From Lysobacterales bacterium (GTDB taxonomy: Bacteria > Pseudomonadota > Gammaproteobacteria > Xanthomonadales > UBA2363), in contig JAHCAT010000011.1 of assembly GCA_019634735.1 (NCBI GenBank), positions 62,001 through 126,000 of the forward strand: a DNA stretch of 64,000 nt. Reading direction: 5' to 3'. Positions 36,214 to 50,268 of the stretch are shown here, in pieces. The notes below the pieces were generated by a model, which searched no databases, was not told the origin of the DNA, and was given only the letters and a program-made list of their open reading frames with translations. The translations under genes and the position numbers were made by a program. Within the stretch, counting starts at the first letter, position 1; every line of letters begins with the position of its first letter.

Positions 36214-37215
36214 TCAGCGCAGCGTGCGGATCAGCACCTGCTGGTTGCTGACGGAGGTCGGCAGGGAGCCATGGTTGCAGGCGCGCAGCACCGCCTGGCC
36301 GGCGGTGACCGCCCGGTGGCCGACCACCACCAGGTTCACCGGGATCGATGCGTTGGCGCCCCAGGAAAAGATCACCAGGTCGCCCGGTTGCGACCCGTTG
36401 ACCCCGACATTCAGGTCGGCACATGCGCCGGCCCCCAGCGAAAAGCTGACCGTGCCGGTTGCGTTGCCGCCGGCCAGCTTGGCCAGTGTCACGCTGCCGT
36501 TGCCCAGGGCACTCGTGCCGACAGCACCATTGCCCAGTTTGGCCGAAGTAACCGCGCCGTCGGCAATGCGCGCCGAGTTGACCGCCGCGGCGGCGATCTT
36601 GGCCGTGGTCACCGCAGCATCGGCGATGCGGTCCGTCGCGACAGCACCGGTCGCGATCTTCGCGGTGGTCACCGAGCTGCTGCCCAGCTTGGCGCTGGTC
36701 ACCGCCAGGTCGCCGATGCGCGTGCTGGTGACCGCGCCGACGGCAATGTTGGCCGTGGTCACGGCGCCATTGGCGATCACCGGGTTCGGGTAGCTGCCGG
36801 CGAGGTCGCCGCCGGCCGGACCGGCGATGCTGCCAGACAGCGCGAACTGCGCCACCGGCACCGCGCCCACCGCCTGGCGCGGCAGCAGCGCCTGGCCGTT
36901 CACGGTCACCTGCAGCCAGCGCTGCTCGCCGGTGAAGGCGCCCGGGAAGGCCAGCGCCACGGTGAACACGCCGTCCGCCACCGGAAAGCCGGGCTCGAGC
37001 AGGGTCGGGCCGACCTGGTTGCCGGCCACGGCCGCGTCGAACAGCGCGAATTCGAAGTCGAAGCTGCCGTTGGCCGGGGCGCCGTTCTGGGTCAGCCGGC
37101 CCTGGTAGCTGAAATCGGGAAGCTGGGGGTCCGCAAACGCGGGCCGGGGCCAGGCGAGCAGGGCGGCCAGCGCCGCCATGAGCAGGACGGGATGAAGCGG
37201 GCAGGCACGGGACAT
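36214..37215 (-). CDS. secreted protein with decapeptide AVTxAKI repeats
   Basis: Exported protein of 333 residues. Signal peptide 1-26 (ending PAFAD). Residues about 30-110 form a conserved head, DFSYQGRLTQNGAPANGSF, common in Lysobacterales and some Deltaproteobacteria. Residues about 135-225 hold nine to ten near-decapeptide repeats such as AVTTANIAVG, AVTSTRIGDL, AVTSAKLGSS and AVTTAKIAAA, which suggest a fibre or trimeric beta-helix. The C-terminal 100 residues are a separate beta domain. AGGAG lies 8 bases before the ATG. The start overlaps the upstream stop by one base (TGATG). Function is unknown. Confidence 0.75.
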   Translation of the reverse strand: MSRACPLHPVLLMAALAALLAWPRPAFADPQLPDFSYQGRLTQNGAPANGSFDFEFALFDAAVAGNQVGPTLLEPGFPVADGVFTVALAFPGAFTGEQRWLQVTVNGQALLPRQAVGAVPVAQFALSGSIAGPAGGDLAGSYPNPVIANGAVTTANIAVGAVTSTRIGDLAVTSAKLGSSSVTTAKIATGAVATDRIADAAVTTAKIAAAAVNSARIADGAVTSAKLGNGAVGTSALGNGSVTLAKLAGGNATGTVSFSLGAGACADLNVGVNGSQPGDLVIFSWGANASIPVNLVVVGHRAVTAGQAVLRACNHGSLPTSVSNQQVLIRTLR

Positions 37216-37532
37216 CACAGGCACTCCTGGAAACCATCGATGAACAGGGCATCGCCGGGCAGGCCGGCGAGCGCCGGCCAGAGGCCGGCCGCCACCGCGA
37301 AGCCACCGCCGCTGGCGGGCGCGACCGGCTCCTGGCCGAGCGTCGCGGTGACCGACAGGCAACCGCCCGCCGACGTGCTTCGCGCGCCGCCGCCGGCGAC
37401 CACCGCCTGGTCGATGGCCAGGCCGCCCGCCTGGCCGGCGCTGGTCAGGGCGCAGACCAGGGTGCAGGCGAGCCACCGCATGCGACCGCCGGCCGGCAGG
37501 CCGGGATTCCTGAGTGGCGGGGCAGGGGTCAT
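37215..37532 (-). CDS. small secreted protein with C-terminal LFIDGFQ tag
   Basis: Protein of 105 residues. An AGGAGA 9 bases upstream supports ATG 37532; an internal ATG at 37481 would start directly at the signal peptide ([16 protein letters not shown]). The mature part carries the pattern [25 protein letters not shown] and AGLWPAL, reminiscent of the repeat block often found before a DGFE tag in Lysobacterales proteins, and ends [12 protein letters not shown]. It is coupled to the next gene through TGATG, so the two may act together on the cell surface. Confidence 0.65.
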   Translation of the reverse strand: MTPAPPLRNPGLPAGGRMRWLACTLVCALTSAGQAGGLAIDQAVVAGGGARSTSAGGCLSVTATLGQEPVAPASGGGFAVAAGLWPALAGLPGDALFIDGFQECL

Positions 37533-37726
37533 GGCCGGCGTCTCCTGGGTTGGCCTTGTGGCGGGGGCAGGGCTTTGCTTGCTGTCAGACCGGTAAACGA
37601 CGCAGGGAATGGATAGCGAACACCGGCAGGAGGCGATGTCCGTGCCGGGAGGTTCCCTCGCGCCTGCGCCCGATCAGGCGAGAAGGAGCCGGTCCGGCCC
37701 GCACCACCGGTCCTACAATGCCGGCC

Positions 37727-39613
<1,887 letters not shown>

Positions 39614-39676
39614 GGAAACGCGGGGTCGGCGCGGCACGCCACGCGCGCAGGGCATGGCATCGCCGGAGTCGGGGCC

Positions 39677-43054
<3,378 letters not shown>

Positions 43055-43393
43055 GGGCAGGTCGGGTGTTGCGGCCTCGAGGGCTTGCCCCGGGCCAGGG
43101 ATCGGTCGCCACCTGACGCCGCGTGGCGGTTCACAGGCCCTGATCCCGGCCGATGCACTTGCTGCGGTCCATGCAAGTTGCGCAGAGGCGTCCTTAGCTG
43201 GGTCGAGCCGCACGTTCCCAGGGGATCATCGTCGAGGTGGACTGTCGCAGTCCAAGAGACGCCGCTGGGGTATCCGGGTCAGGACGCACATCGGGAATCG
43301 ACGATGGCCACCTGCCAGCCCGCGCACCTGCCTGCCCGCGCCTTGCGAGAGCCGTTCGCACGGCGCTCCGGTCTCGACCCCGCTCGCGGCCGC
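43055..43393. other. intergenic region
   Basis: About 340 bases between the helicase gene and the convergent vapC stop. I see no gene, strong hairpin or promoter. Confidence 0.5.
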
Positions 43394-43846
43394 TCAGGGG
43401 TCCGGAGGCGCAGCCTGGCCCGACATCAGCGCGATGCCAAGCCGGGTCGCCGCACCGCAAAGCGCCTCATCGAAGCAGGCGAAGCGGATCGCCTCCGTGC
43501 CGGCCTGGGACGCCAGTCGCTCAACCGCCGCCAGGTGCACGCTGTCGTAGCCGCGCAGGCGGAACTGCCCGGAGAGTCTCGCTGCCCTGACGACCAGCGG
43601 TTCATCGACCTGGATCACCGTCATGGCTGGCCAGTCGCGATCCACCTGGGCGATCAGCCGCATCGCGTCGGCCTCGGCCACCCGGCCGATCCGCACCCCC
43701 CGGGCCAGCGCGGCATGCAGCTCCGCATAGGCGACCAGGTGGGTGCACACCAGCGCCGCCTCCTCGACCCGCCGGATCACAGCATCACGGCCCGGTTCGT
43801 CGACATAGAGCCGGAACCAGGCCGAGGTGTCCAGGTACAGGATCAT
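43394..43846 (-). CDS. vapC: VapC-like PIN-domain ribonuclease toxin
   Basis: Toxin of 150 residues with a PIN domain. All four acidic residues are present: D6 in MILYLDTSAW, E42 in AYAELHAAL, D101 in GYDSVHLAA and D126 in CFDEALC. PIN toxins cleave tRNA or rRNA in the absence of antitoxin. The start overlaps the antitoxin stop (ATGA), so translation is coupled. Together with vapB it forms a standard antitoxin-first operon on the minus strand, divergent from the CRISPR operon. Confidence 0.93.
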   Translation of the reverse strand: MILYLDTSAWFRLYVDEPGRDAVIRRVEEAALVCTHLVAYAELHAALARGVRIGRVAEADAMRLIAQVDRDWPAMTVIQVDEPLVVRAARLSGQFRLRGYDSVHLAAVERLASQAGTEAIRFACFDEALCGAATRLGIALMSGQAAPPDP

Positions 43847-44118
43847 TCCCGGTCAGCGTGCAGTAGTTCGGTCAGCGTCGGGCCGTCGCCCTGCAGACGC
43901 ACCGCCTCGCGCAGCCCCAGCGGTGCCCCAGAGGCCCGGCCGGACCGGACCCAGGGCAACCCCGCCAGGCGCTCCTTGAGCGCGACCGACGCACCGGGCG
44001 GCGGCGCCAGCGTCGCCACCACGCGACCGTGCGAAGTCACCACGACCGTCTCCCCCCGCTCTGCGCGGCGGACGTACTCGGACAGTCTGGCCTTGAGGGT
44101 GCGGATGGTGACTTGCAT
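43843..44118 (-). CDS. vapB: Phd/YefM-type antitoxin
   Basis: Antitoxin of 91 residues. The N-terminal 45 residues are a Phd/YefM DNA-binding fold (MQVTIRTLKARLSEYVRRAE, then GETVVVTSHGRVVATL). The C-terminal half, rich in Leu and Arg, would wrap the toxin. Its own start is 17 bases from a perfect palindrome (44135-44158), fitting autoregulation by the toxin-antitoxin complex. Named vapB by position; the fold is Phd-like rather than AbrB-like. Confidence 0.88.
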   Translation of the reverse strand: MQVTIRTLKARLSEYVRRAERGETVVVTSHGRVVATLAPPPGASVALKERLAGLPWVRSGRASGAPLGLREAVRLQGDGPTLTELLHADRE

Positions 44119-44134
44119 GGTTGCCCGCGCTGGT

Positions 44135-44158
44135 GACTACACGAAAGGAAGTGTAGTC
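44135..44158. promoter_or_regulatory. palindromic operator of vapBC
   Basis: Perfect inverted repeat GACTACAC, 8-base spacer GAAAGGAA, GTGTAGTC, located 17-40 bases upstream of vapB. On the minus strand the right arm contains TACACT, a possible -10 box, so bound antitoxin would cover the promoter. The position fits a typical toxin-antitoxin operator. Confidence 0.75.
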
Positions 44159-44224
44159 CCAACCAGGCGAATGGGAGCGACGATGCCGGCTATGCACGAC
44201 TGCGGTTTAGTGTATTGAGATGTG

Positions 44225-44254
44225 TTGCCAAAGAGGCCATGGCGACAGTAGGGT
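44225..44254 (+). promoter_or_regulatory. weak promoter candidate for the cas operon
   Basis: TTGCCA (44225-44230) and TAGGGT (44249-44254), 18 bases apart, about 195 bases before csb1. The -35 is good and the -10 is poor. Confidence 0.25.
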
Positions 44255-44450
44255 GGGATCGCGTCCACGGTCAATCCTCCCCATACGCTCGGAGGCTCCA
44301 TTGAAGAAGTGCCTTGAGCTGTGTGCTCGAAGCGAGACCGGCGCCTTTCCGGAGCTTCGCGCTCCGGCCTTATTTCTCAGCTTTGTCTGCCCGCCGACCA
44401 CATTCCCCAATCGCGAATTGCGCCGCATCAACTGAGCAGGAGAACCGTTC

Positions 44451-45674
44451 ATGGGCAAGAAGCTTGACCTCCGCACCCTCGCCGAGGCCGTCAACGGCAG
44501 CGCTGCTGCTTTCAGGTCGGTCGGTCGCATGCAGCCGGTGGGCGGCCCGGGAGACAAGGTCTTCCCCCCAACCTACAGCGGAGGCACCTATGCGACGGAA
44601 CAGCGACGTCTTCCCGGACGCGAGCAGCCGGTGGAGTGCGTACTGCTCGACTCGGTCCAGTCCCAGGCCAATCGCATGGAACTCGCGCTGCTGGAAGCGT
44701 GGGAGCGGGGCCAATTGCCGTTGCCTGTGGTCAGTGTCGACTTCGCGGGTCAGGGCCTGCTCAAGCCCTTGCGCGTGACCAGCCTGGAGGCGCCGCATCG
44801 CATTGCCGATGCGCTGTTGCGCGACAGTCTTCTGGACGGGGTGCCGTTCCGCAAATCGACGCGCGGCAAGGGGCTCGACCAGGTTGATATGAAAAACGCG
44901 ACCGCGCTGTTCGAACTGTGTCCCACTGCACTGGTGATGGGACTGTGGGATTCGACCGGTCCGCGCGGCGGTTTGGGCGCCAAGTTCGCCAGAGCGATGG
45001 TGTCGGAGATCGTCGGAATAGAGGCAGTGCCGGGCGTCAAGTCCAGCAGTCGAATCGATCCGGCACAAATCCTGCTGGGGGCAGGTCCCGTCTACATGAC
45101 GAAGGAAGGCGACTGGACTGTGGATGTCGCCGCCGCGCGTACGGAGAAAGGTAAACCAGTGAAGGTCGGCAAGGACGGAAAGCCGTCCGAGGTTAATCAC
45201 GGGAACATCACTCCAAGCGTGGACGTTCGAACGGGCGGATTCACCATCGACCATGCCCGCCGCACCACCACACTGTCCCTGCCGGCCTTGCGCCGCCTTC
45301 GCTTCCCCGTGGGGGACGAGCACGACATGCGGCGTGACCAGGCTGGCCGGGTCGTGCTGGCGGCGTTGGGGTTGTGTGGAGCCACCCTGGCCCGCGACAT
45401 GGGGGGCGACCTGCGTTCGCGCTGCCACCTGGTCGCCGAATCCGCCAGTACCTGGGAATTGATCGATCGGCCCGGACAGCCACCGGAGCAGTTCGAGCTT
45501 GAGCCGGACGAAGCGATTGCCCTCTTTTCGGAGGCCGTGGCCGCGGCCAGAGCGGCAGGGCTTCCTTGGCTGGACCAGGAATTGAAACTTTCCCCATCCC
45601 CGCAGCTGGTCGCGCTGGTGCGGCGCAGCCAGGAACTCGCTGCCGACCTTGCCGAGTCCAATGGAGAAGACTGA
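44451..45674 (+). CDS. csb1: type I-G Cas7 backbone subunit Csb1
   Basis: Cas7-like protein of 407 residues (GSU0053/Csb1 family) that would form the repeated backbone of the Cascade complex on the crRNA. Family features include LLDSVQSQANRMELALLEA (about 66-85), KSTRGKGLDQVDMKNATALFE split over 139-165, and GLWDSTGPRGGLGAKFARAM. The last has the G-x-R/K-G loop of RAMP proteins. AGGAGA precedes the ATG. It is first in the cas operon; its stop overlaps the csb2 start (TGATG). Confidence 0.93.
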   Translation: MGKKLDLRTLAEAVNGSAAAFRSVGRMQPVGGPGDKVFPPTYSGGTYATEQRRLPGREQPVECVLLDSVQSQANRMELALLEAWERGQLPLPVVSVDFAGQGLLKPLRVTSLEAPHRIADALLRDSLLDGVPFRKSTRGKGLDQVDMKNATALFELCPTALVMGLWDSTGPRGGLGAKFARAMVSEIVGIEAVPGVKSSSRIDPAQILLGAGPVYMTKEGDWTVDVAAARTEKGKPVKVGKDGKPSEVNHGNITPSVDVRTGGFTIDHARRTTTLSLPALRRLRFPVGDEHDMRRDQAGRVVLAALGLCGATLARDMGGDLRSRCHLVAESASTWELIDRPGQPPEQFELEPDEAIALFSEAVAAARAAGLPWLDQELKLSPSPQLVALVRRSQELAADLAESNGED

Positions 45675-47293
45675 TGCTCGCCCTGGGTATCCGCTACCTA
45701 AACGGGTGGGCGATGGCGGCAGCCGACGGGTCGAAGAAGGAAGCGGCCGAATGGCCGCCGCACCCGGACCGCGTCTACATGGCGCTGGCCGCCGCCCACT
45801 TCGAGACCGAGCGCCGCGAAACGACTCGGGCAGTTCTGGAATGGCTTGAGTCCCTCCCGCCGCCAGCGATCGCCGCCAGCGATTGCGAAGTGCGCACCAT
45901 CGCCACGCACTATGTGCCGGTCAATGACGCGACGGCACCCTCGATCGATCCCGAAAGGGCCGCCGGTGTCTCAGATGCGCAGTTTCGCGCTGGCCTCTCG
46001 CTGCTGCCTGAGCACCGGTCCAGACAACCTCGCCAGTTTCCGGTCGCCATCCCCTTCGACGACACCGTCTATCTGATCTGGCCGAGCGTGAAGATGCCCG
46101 ACGAACTCGGAGCAGCACTGGAGTTCCTTTGCGCGAACGTCACCTGTATCGGGCATTCGGCGTCACTGGTCCAGATGTGGGTTGCCGATCAGGCGCCAGC
46201 GCCGACCTGGCAGCCGAGCGGACAGGGCATGAGCACAAGCAACTTCCGCGTGCCTACCCCCGGTCGCCTGGCCGCACTGGAGGCCGCCTACAACGAGGCC
46301 GCCCAGACCGCGTGGTTCGAGCTCGACCGGTCCATAGCCCAAGCCACGGGGCAAGCACGGAAGGCGCTCAAGGCAGAGCGCAAGCGCCGCTTCGACGACC
46401 GCCCACCCATGGCGCGCCGTCCGCCGGCCGGCTTCTGGACGGGGTACGCGCAGCCAACGCGGCCCCGCAAGGAAGTTCATCTGGCGGGAGGCGTGTTCAG
46501 CCCCCGATTGCTTGTATTCCGCCAGACCGCCGGAACCCGCTTGGGCCTGGAAAGCACGCTGAATCTGACGCAGTCCCTGCGCGACTGCCTGTTGTCGCAC
46601 TGTCCGGCACAGCCCCCACCGGAGTGGCTGAGTGGGCATGCGGGAGACGGGACGCCAAGCCGTGCCCCTCACCTTGCCGCGTTTCCATTGCCTCACGTCG
46701 GCCATGCCAACGCCCAGGGTCATCTGTTGGGCGTGGCCCTTGCGCTGCCAATCGACGTACCTGCGCTCGAGGTCGGCAAATGTCTGGCTCCCTTGCTCGA
46801 TCTCGATGACCAGACCGGGTTGCCCAAGCCATTCCGACTCTATGCCGGGCAAAAGTTCGAGATCGAGCTCCAGTTGGACCTGGCCGACGATCCGGCCCGG
46901 GCCCTTCGGCCGGACACGTGGATCGGTCCGGAGGGAGGCTGCCGGACGTGGGCCACGGTCACTCCGATCGTGCTCGACCGCCACGGTCGGTCCAAAGACC
47001 CCTGGCTGGAAGCGGAGGACGTGGTGGCAACGGCATGCGAGCGTGCCGGCCTGCCGCGCCCGGAGCATGTGGTGCTAGGGCCGGTCAGCCACTTCATTGG
47101 CGCTCCACCGGCGGGTGGCAAGCGCGGCGCCTATCCACACCTGTTGCGAAAGGATGGCGGGCGGCGGCATCACGTGCACGCAGTGCTCACATTCCAGAAG
47201 CCGATCCAGGGACCCGTGCTGGTCGGCGCAGGCCGGTTCCGCGGCTATGGGCTGTGTCGTCCCTGGCCACCCCACGGAGGGCAGGGCCGATGA
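45674..47293 (+). CDS. csb2: type I-G Cas5-Cas6 fusion-like subunit Csb2
   Basis: Protein of 539 residues of the GSU0054/Csb2 family, expected to combine the Cas5 role at the 5-prime handle with Cas6-like cleavage of the repeat hairpin. The N-terminus MLALGIRYLNGWAMAA is a RAMP first strand. Near the C-terminus a histidine cluster (GGRRHHVHAVLTF) and the glycine-rich loop VGAGRFRGYGLCRP mark the second RAMP fold. I chose ATG 45674 over an upstream start because it overlaps the csb1 stop as TGATG. The stop overlaps the cas3 start (ATGA). Confidence 0.92.
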   Translation: MLALGIRYLNGWAMAAADGSKKEAAEWPPHPDRVYMALAAAHFETERRETTRAVLEWLESLPPPAIAASDCEVRTIATHYVPVNDATAPSIDPERAAGVSDAQFRAGLSLLPEHRSRQPRQFPVAIPFDDTVYLIWPSVKMPDELGAALEFLCANVTCIGHSASLVQMWVADQAPAPTWQPSGQGMSTSNFRVPTPGRLAALEAAYNEAAQTAWFELDRSIAQATGQARKALKAERKRRFDDRPPMARRPPAGFWTGYAQPTRPRKEVHLAGGVFSPRLLVFRQTAGTRLGLESTLNLTQSLRDCLLSHCPAQPPPEWLSGHAGDGTPSRAPHLAAFPLPHVGHANAQGHLLGVALALPIDVPALEVGKCLAPLLDLDDQTGLPKPFRLYAGQKFEIELQLDLADDPARALRPDTWIGPEGGCRTWATVTPIVLDRHGRSKDPWLEAEDVVATACERAGLPRPEHVVLGPVSHFIGAPPAGGKRGAYPHLLRKDGGRRHHVHAVLTFQKPIQGPVLVGAGRFRGYGLCRPWPPHGGQGR

Positions 47294-50268
47294 GCCTCGG
47301 ACCCGAGCGCTTTCCCGAATTCTTCCAGGCTATCCACGGGCACGAGCCGTTTCCCTGGCAAACGCGATTGTTGAATCAAGTGGTGGCTGGCCATTGGCCA
47401 GCCACGCTGGGATTGCCGACAGCGAGCGGCAAGACCGCCTGCATCGACATCGCCGTGTTTGCCCTGGCTTGCCGGGCGGCTCAAGCCACCCGTCGAATCT
47501 TCTTCGTGGTGGATCGCCGTGTCATCGTCGATGAGGCCTTCGCTCGCGCGCGACGGATCGCCTCCGCGCTGGCGACGGAAGTAGACGGCGTGCTTGGCGA
47601 AGTCCGCCAGGCGCTTTGCCGCATTGGTGCGGGCGCGGATGCCCCATTGGCAGTGTTCCAACTGCGCGGCGGAATCTACCGCGATGATGCCTGGGCCCGC
47701 TCACCCGCGCAGCCCACGGTGATATGCGCCACGGTCGACCAGATCGGTTCGCGACTGCTGTTCCGCTCCTATGGTGCCAGCCCCTATGCCTGGCCCCTGC
47801 ATGCAGGCCTGGCCGCAAACGATGCACTGGTCCTCCTCGACGAGGCGCATTGCGCCGAGCCCTTCCGGCAGACCCTGGATGCCATCGCGCGCTATCGCGT
47901 CTGGGCGAAGCAATCGTGTCCGACCCCGTTCGCGCACGTTGTCCTGAGCGCAACGCCAGCGGGTGATATCGGCACCCAAACGTTTGGACTCGATGCCGAG
48001 GACCGCGCCCATCCCATCCTGTCCAGCCGGTTGTCCGCCAGCAAGCCCGCTCGACTGGTGGAAGGCAAGGGCAAGACCGCCACCATGGCACTCTCCCGGC
48101 AGATTGCCGGGGAGGCGATCGAGTTCGCCAGGCGAGGCGCCCGGCGTGTTGGCGTGATCGTAAATCGCATCGCCACTGCCCGGGAGGTTCATGAAGTGCT
48201 CGGGGAGCTGGGCGTACCAGTTGAACGGCGCGCGCTTTTCATCGGCCGCATGCGTCCATGGGATCGAGACGGCCTGCTCAAGCGGTGGCAACCGACATTT
48301 GCAGCCGATCCGCATCGCCAGACGTTGGAATCACCCTGCTTCGCTGTTGCCACACAATGCCTTGAAGTTGGCGCCAACCTCGACTTCGACGCCCTTGTGA
48401 CCGAGTGCGCCAGCCTGGACGCCTTGCGTCAGCGCTTCGGCCGCTTGTTCCGACTCGGCAGAATCGGGGTCGACGAATGCAGTAACGAGCCGGTCGCGGC
48501 GATCGTCCTGCCGAAGCCGGAACCGCGCCAGGACGACCCCATCTATGGAGAGGCGATCGAGACAACCTGGCGCTGGCTTGCTGAGCACGCCACCGATGGC
48601 CTGGTCGACCTTGGCGTGGACGCCATCGATGCCCTGCTGCCTGTCGAGCCGCACGCACGCGCCACGCTGCTCGCTGAGCGAAAGCTGGTCGTTCGCGCTC
48701 CGGATGCGCCGGTCATGCTCTCCGCTCATGTCGATGCCTGGGCACAGACCAGTCCTGCGCCCTGGCCTGACCCCGATCCCGCTGTGTTTTTGCACGGACC
48801 TCGCAAGGGCGTCGCTGAGGTGCAGGTTTGCTGGCGTCAGGATCTGGATGCGACGCAGGACACGGAAAAGTGGCCAGAGCTGGTGAGCTTGATAGCGCCA
48901 GGATCGGCCGAGTGTATGAGCGTGCCGATGCACGCGCTAAAGCGTTGGTTGTGCTACGGCGTATCGGAGGACGTGGGCGGCGATGTCGACCTCGCTGATC
49001 ACGAGTTGGAAAGCGATACGGCTGCTTCCGGGAGTCTTCGGCACAGGGCTGTGCGCTGGCGGGGTGCGTCGGATGTCCTGGTGCTGTCGACCATCGGCGA
49101 AATGAATGACCTGCGTCCTGGTGACACCCTGGTATTGCCCCCAAGTGCGGGGGGCTGGTCGGTATTCGGGGCCGTCGCCCAGCAGGCCGACGGCCGACCG
49201 CTGGCCGTGGACATCGCCGACGAGGTGCAGCTGACAGCGCGCTTGCGTCCGGTGCTTCGGCTGGTGCCAGCTCTGCTGGATTCCTGGCCGCCGAGCGATG
49301 CGTGCGACGCGTTGAGGGCGCTGCTCGACGCAGGAGAGATCGAGCAACGCAGCGCGACCGAAGAGTATAGACAGGCGCTCAAGGACGCCCTGCGCGCCGT
49401 TGCGGATGCCCTTCCCGATCCAACATCGCAGGCACGGGACTGGACCTGGCTCCGCGTCGCTGTAGCGGGCCTGACCAGTAGTCGCAGCAGCTTCGACCTC
49501 GATCGTCATCCTGCCGGAGGGCTGGTGTTGACCGCGCGGCGGCGCTTGCGCCCTGACCAGGTGTTGACGGAGGGACAGCGCGCACCGAACGAGACCTTCA
49601 GCACCGACGACGACTCCGCCTCGTTTACCGTGCGGGTTCCGTTGCCGGATCACCTCGAAGGTGTCGCACAGCTCGTCGAGCGATTCGCCCACACCTGCGG
49701 TCTTGACCGCGCACTCGCCGAAGACCTCAGGCTGGCCGCCTCCCTGCACGACCTCGGCAAGGCCGACCCACGGTTCCAGGCCTGGTTGCGCGGCGGTGTG
49801 CCCTATCCGGTACCGGTCCCATTCCACTCAATGCTGGCCAAGTCCGGGGGCGCCAGCAGTCCCGCGGCGATTCGGCGCGCTCGCGACCGCGCCGGTTACC
49901 CGGAGGGCGGACGCCACGAACTGTTGTCCGTCCGGCTCGTGGAGTCGAGTCCGGAACTGTTGACGCAGGCCCACGATCCCGACCTGGTCCTGCACCTGAT
50001 CGCCAGCCATCACGGACGCTGCCGGCCTTTCGCCCCAGTCGTCACGGATCTTGAACCTCGGTCGGTCGAACTCGAAATCGATGGTCGCCGGCTGAGCGCG
50101 TCTTCCGACACTCAACTGGAGCGCCTCGACAGCGGACAGGTCGAGCGCTTCTGGAACCTCGTTCGACGCTACGGCTGGTGGGGTTTGGCCTATCTGGAGG
50201 CCATGCACGTGCTGGCCGACCACCGCCGCAGCGAAGCGGAGCAGCTTGGAATGGAGGACAGTCTGTGA
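47290..50268 (+). CDS. cas3: type I-G Cas3 helicase-nuclease with C-terminal HD domain
   Basis: Effector nuclease of 992 residues recruited by Cascade to degrade the DNA target. The SF2 helicase is N-terminal: GLPTASGKTA (Walker A, 41-50), LLDEAHCAEP (DEAH 184-187), VVLSATP (about 218-224) and RFGRLFRLGR (motif VI). The HD nuclease lies at the C-terminus, in reverse of most type I systems: LHDLGKADPRF (His820, Asp821), His about 876 and HH at about 907-908. This order is the hallmark of I-G (I-U) Cas3. ATG 47290 overlaps the csb2 stop (ATGA); the next gene starts as GTGA over this stop. Confidence 0.95.
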   Translation: MSLGPERFPEFFQAIHGHEPFPWQTRLLNQVVAGHWPATLGLPTASGKTACIDIAVFALACRAAQATRRIFFVVDRRVIVDEAFARARRIASALATEVDGVLGEVRQALCRIGAGADAPLAVFQLRGGIYRDDAWARSPAQPTVICATVDQIGSRLLFRSYGASPYAWPLHAGLAANDALVLLDEAHCAEPFRQTLDAIARYRVWAKQSCPTPFAHVVLSATPAGDIGTQTFGLDAEDRAHPILSSRLSASKPARLVEGKGKTATMALSRQIAGEAIEFARRGARRVGVIVNRIATAREVHEVLGELGVPVERRALFIGRMRPWDRDGLLKRWQPTFAADPHRQTLESPCFAVATQCLEVGANLDFDALVTECASLDALRQRFGRLFRLGRIGVDECSNEPVAAIVLPKPEPRQDDPIYGEAIETTWRWLAEHATDGLVDLGVDAIDALLPVEPHARATLLAERKLVVRAPDAPVMLSAHVDAWAQTSPAPWPDPDPAVFLHGPRKGVAEVQVCWRQDLDATQDTEKWPELVSLIAPGSAECMSVPMHALKRWLCYGVSEDVGGDVDLADHELESDTAASGSLRHRAVRWRGASDVLVLSTIGEMNDLRPGDTLVLPPSAGGWSVFGAVAQQADGRPLAVDIADEVQLTARLRPVLRLVPALLDSWPPSDACDALRALLDAGEIEQRSATEEYRQALKDALRAVADALPDPTSQARDWTWLRVAVAGLTSSRSSFDLDRHPAGGLVLTARRRLRPDQVLTEGQRAPNETFSTDDDSASFTVRVPLPDHLEGVAQLVERFAHTCGLDRALAEDLRLAASLHDLGKADPRFQAWLRGGVPYPVPVPFHSMLAKSGGASSPAAIRRARDRAGYPEGGRHELLSVRLVESSPELLTQAHDPDLVLHLIASHHGRCRPFAPVVTDLEPRSVELEIDGRRLSASSDTQLERLDSGQVERFWNLVRRYGWWGLAYLEAMHVLADHRRSEAEQLGMEDSL

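Larger units (their letters stand above)
44119..44450. other. intergenic region between vapB and csb1
   Basis: About 330 bases, divergent. It holds the vapBC palindromic operator at its left end and a weak promoter candidate for the cas operon. Short open frames in the middle are not convincing. Confidence 0.5.

Noticed and set aside
44220..44435. 71-codon open frame upstream of csb1
   Set aside because: No ribosome site, atypical composition, and it overlaps the likely cas promoter region.
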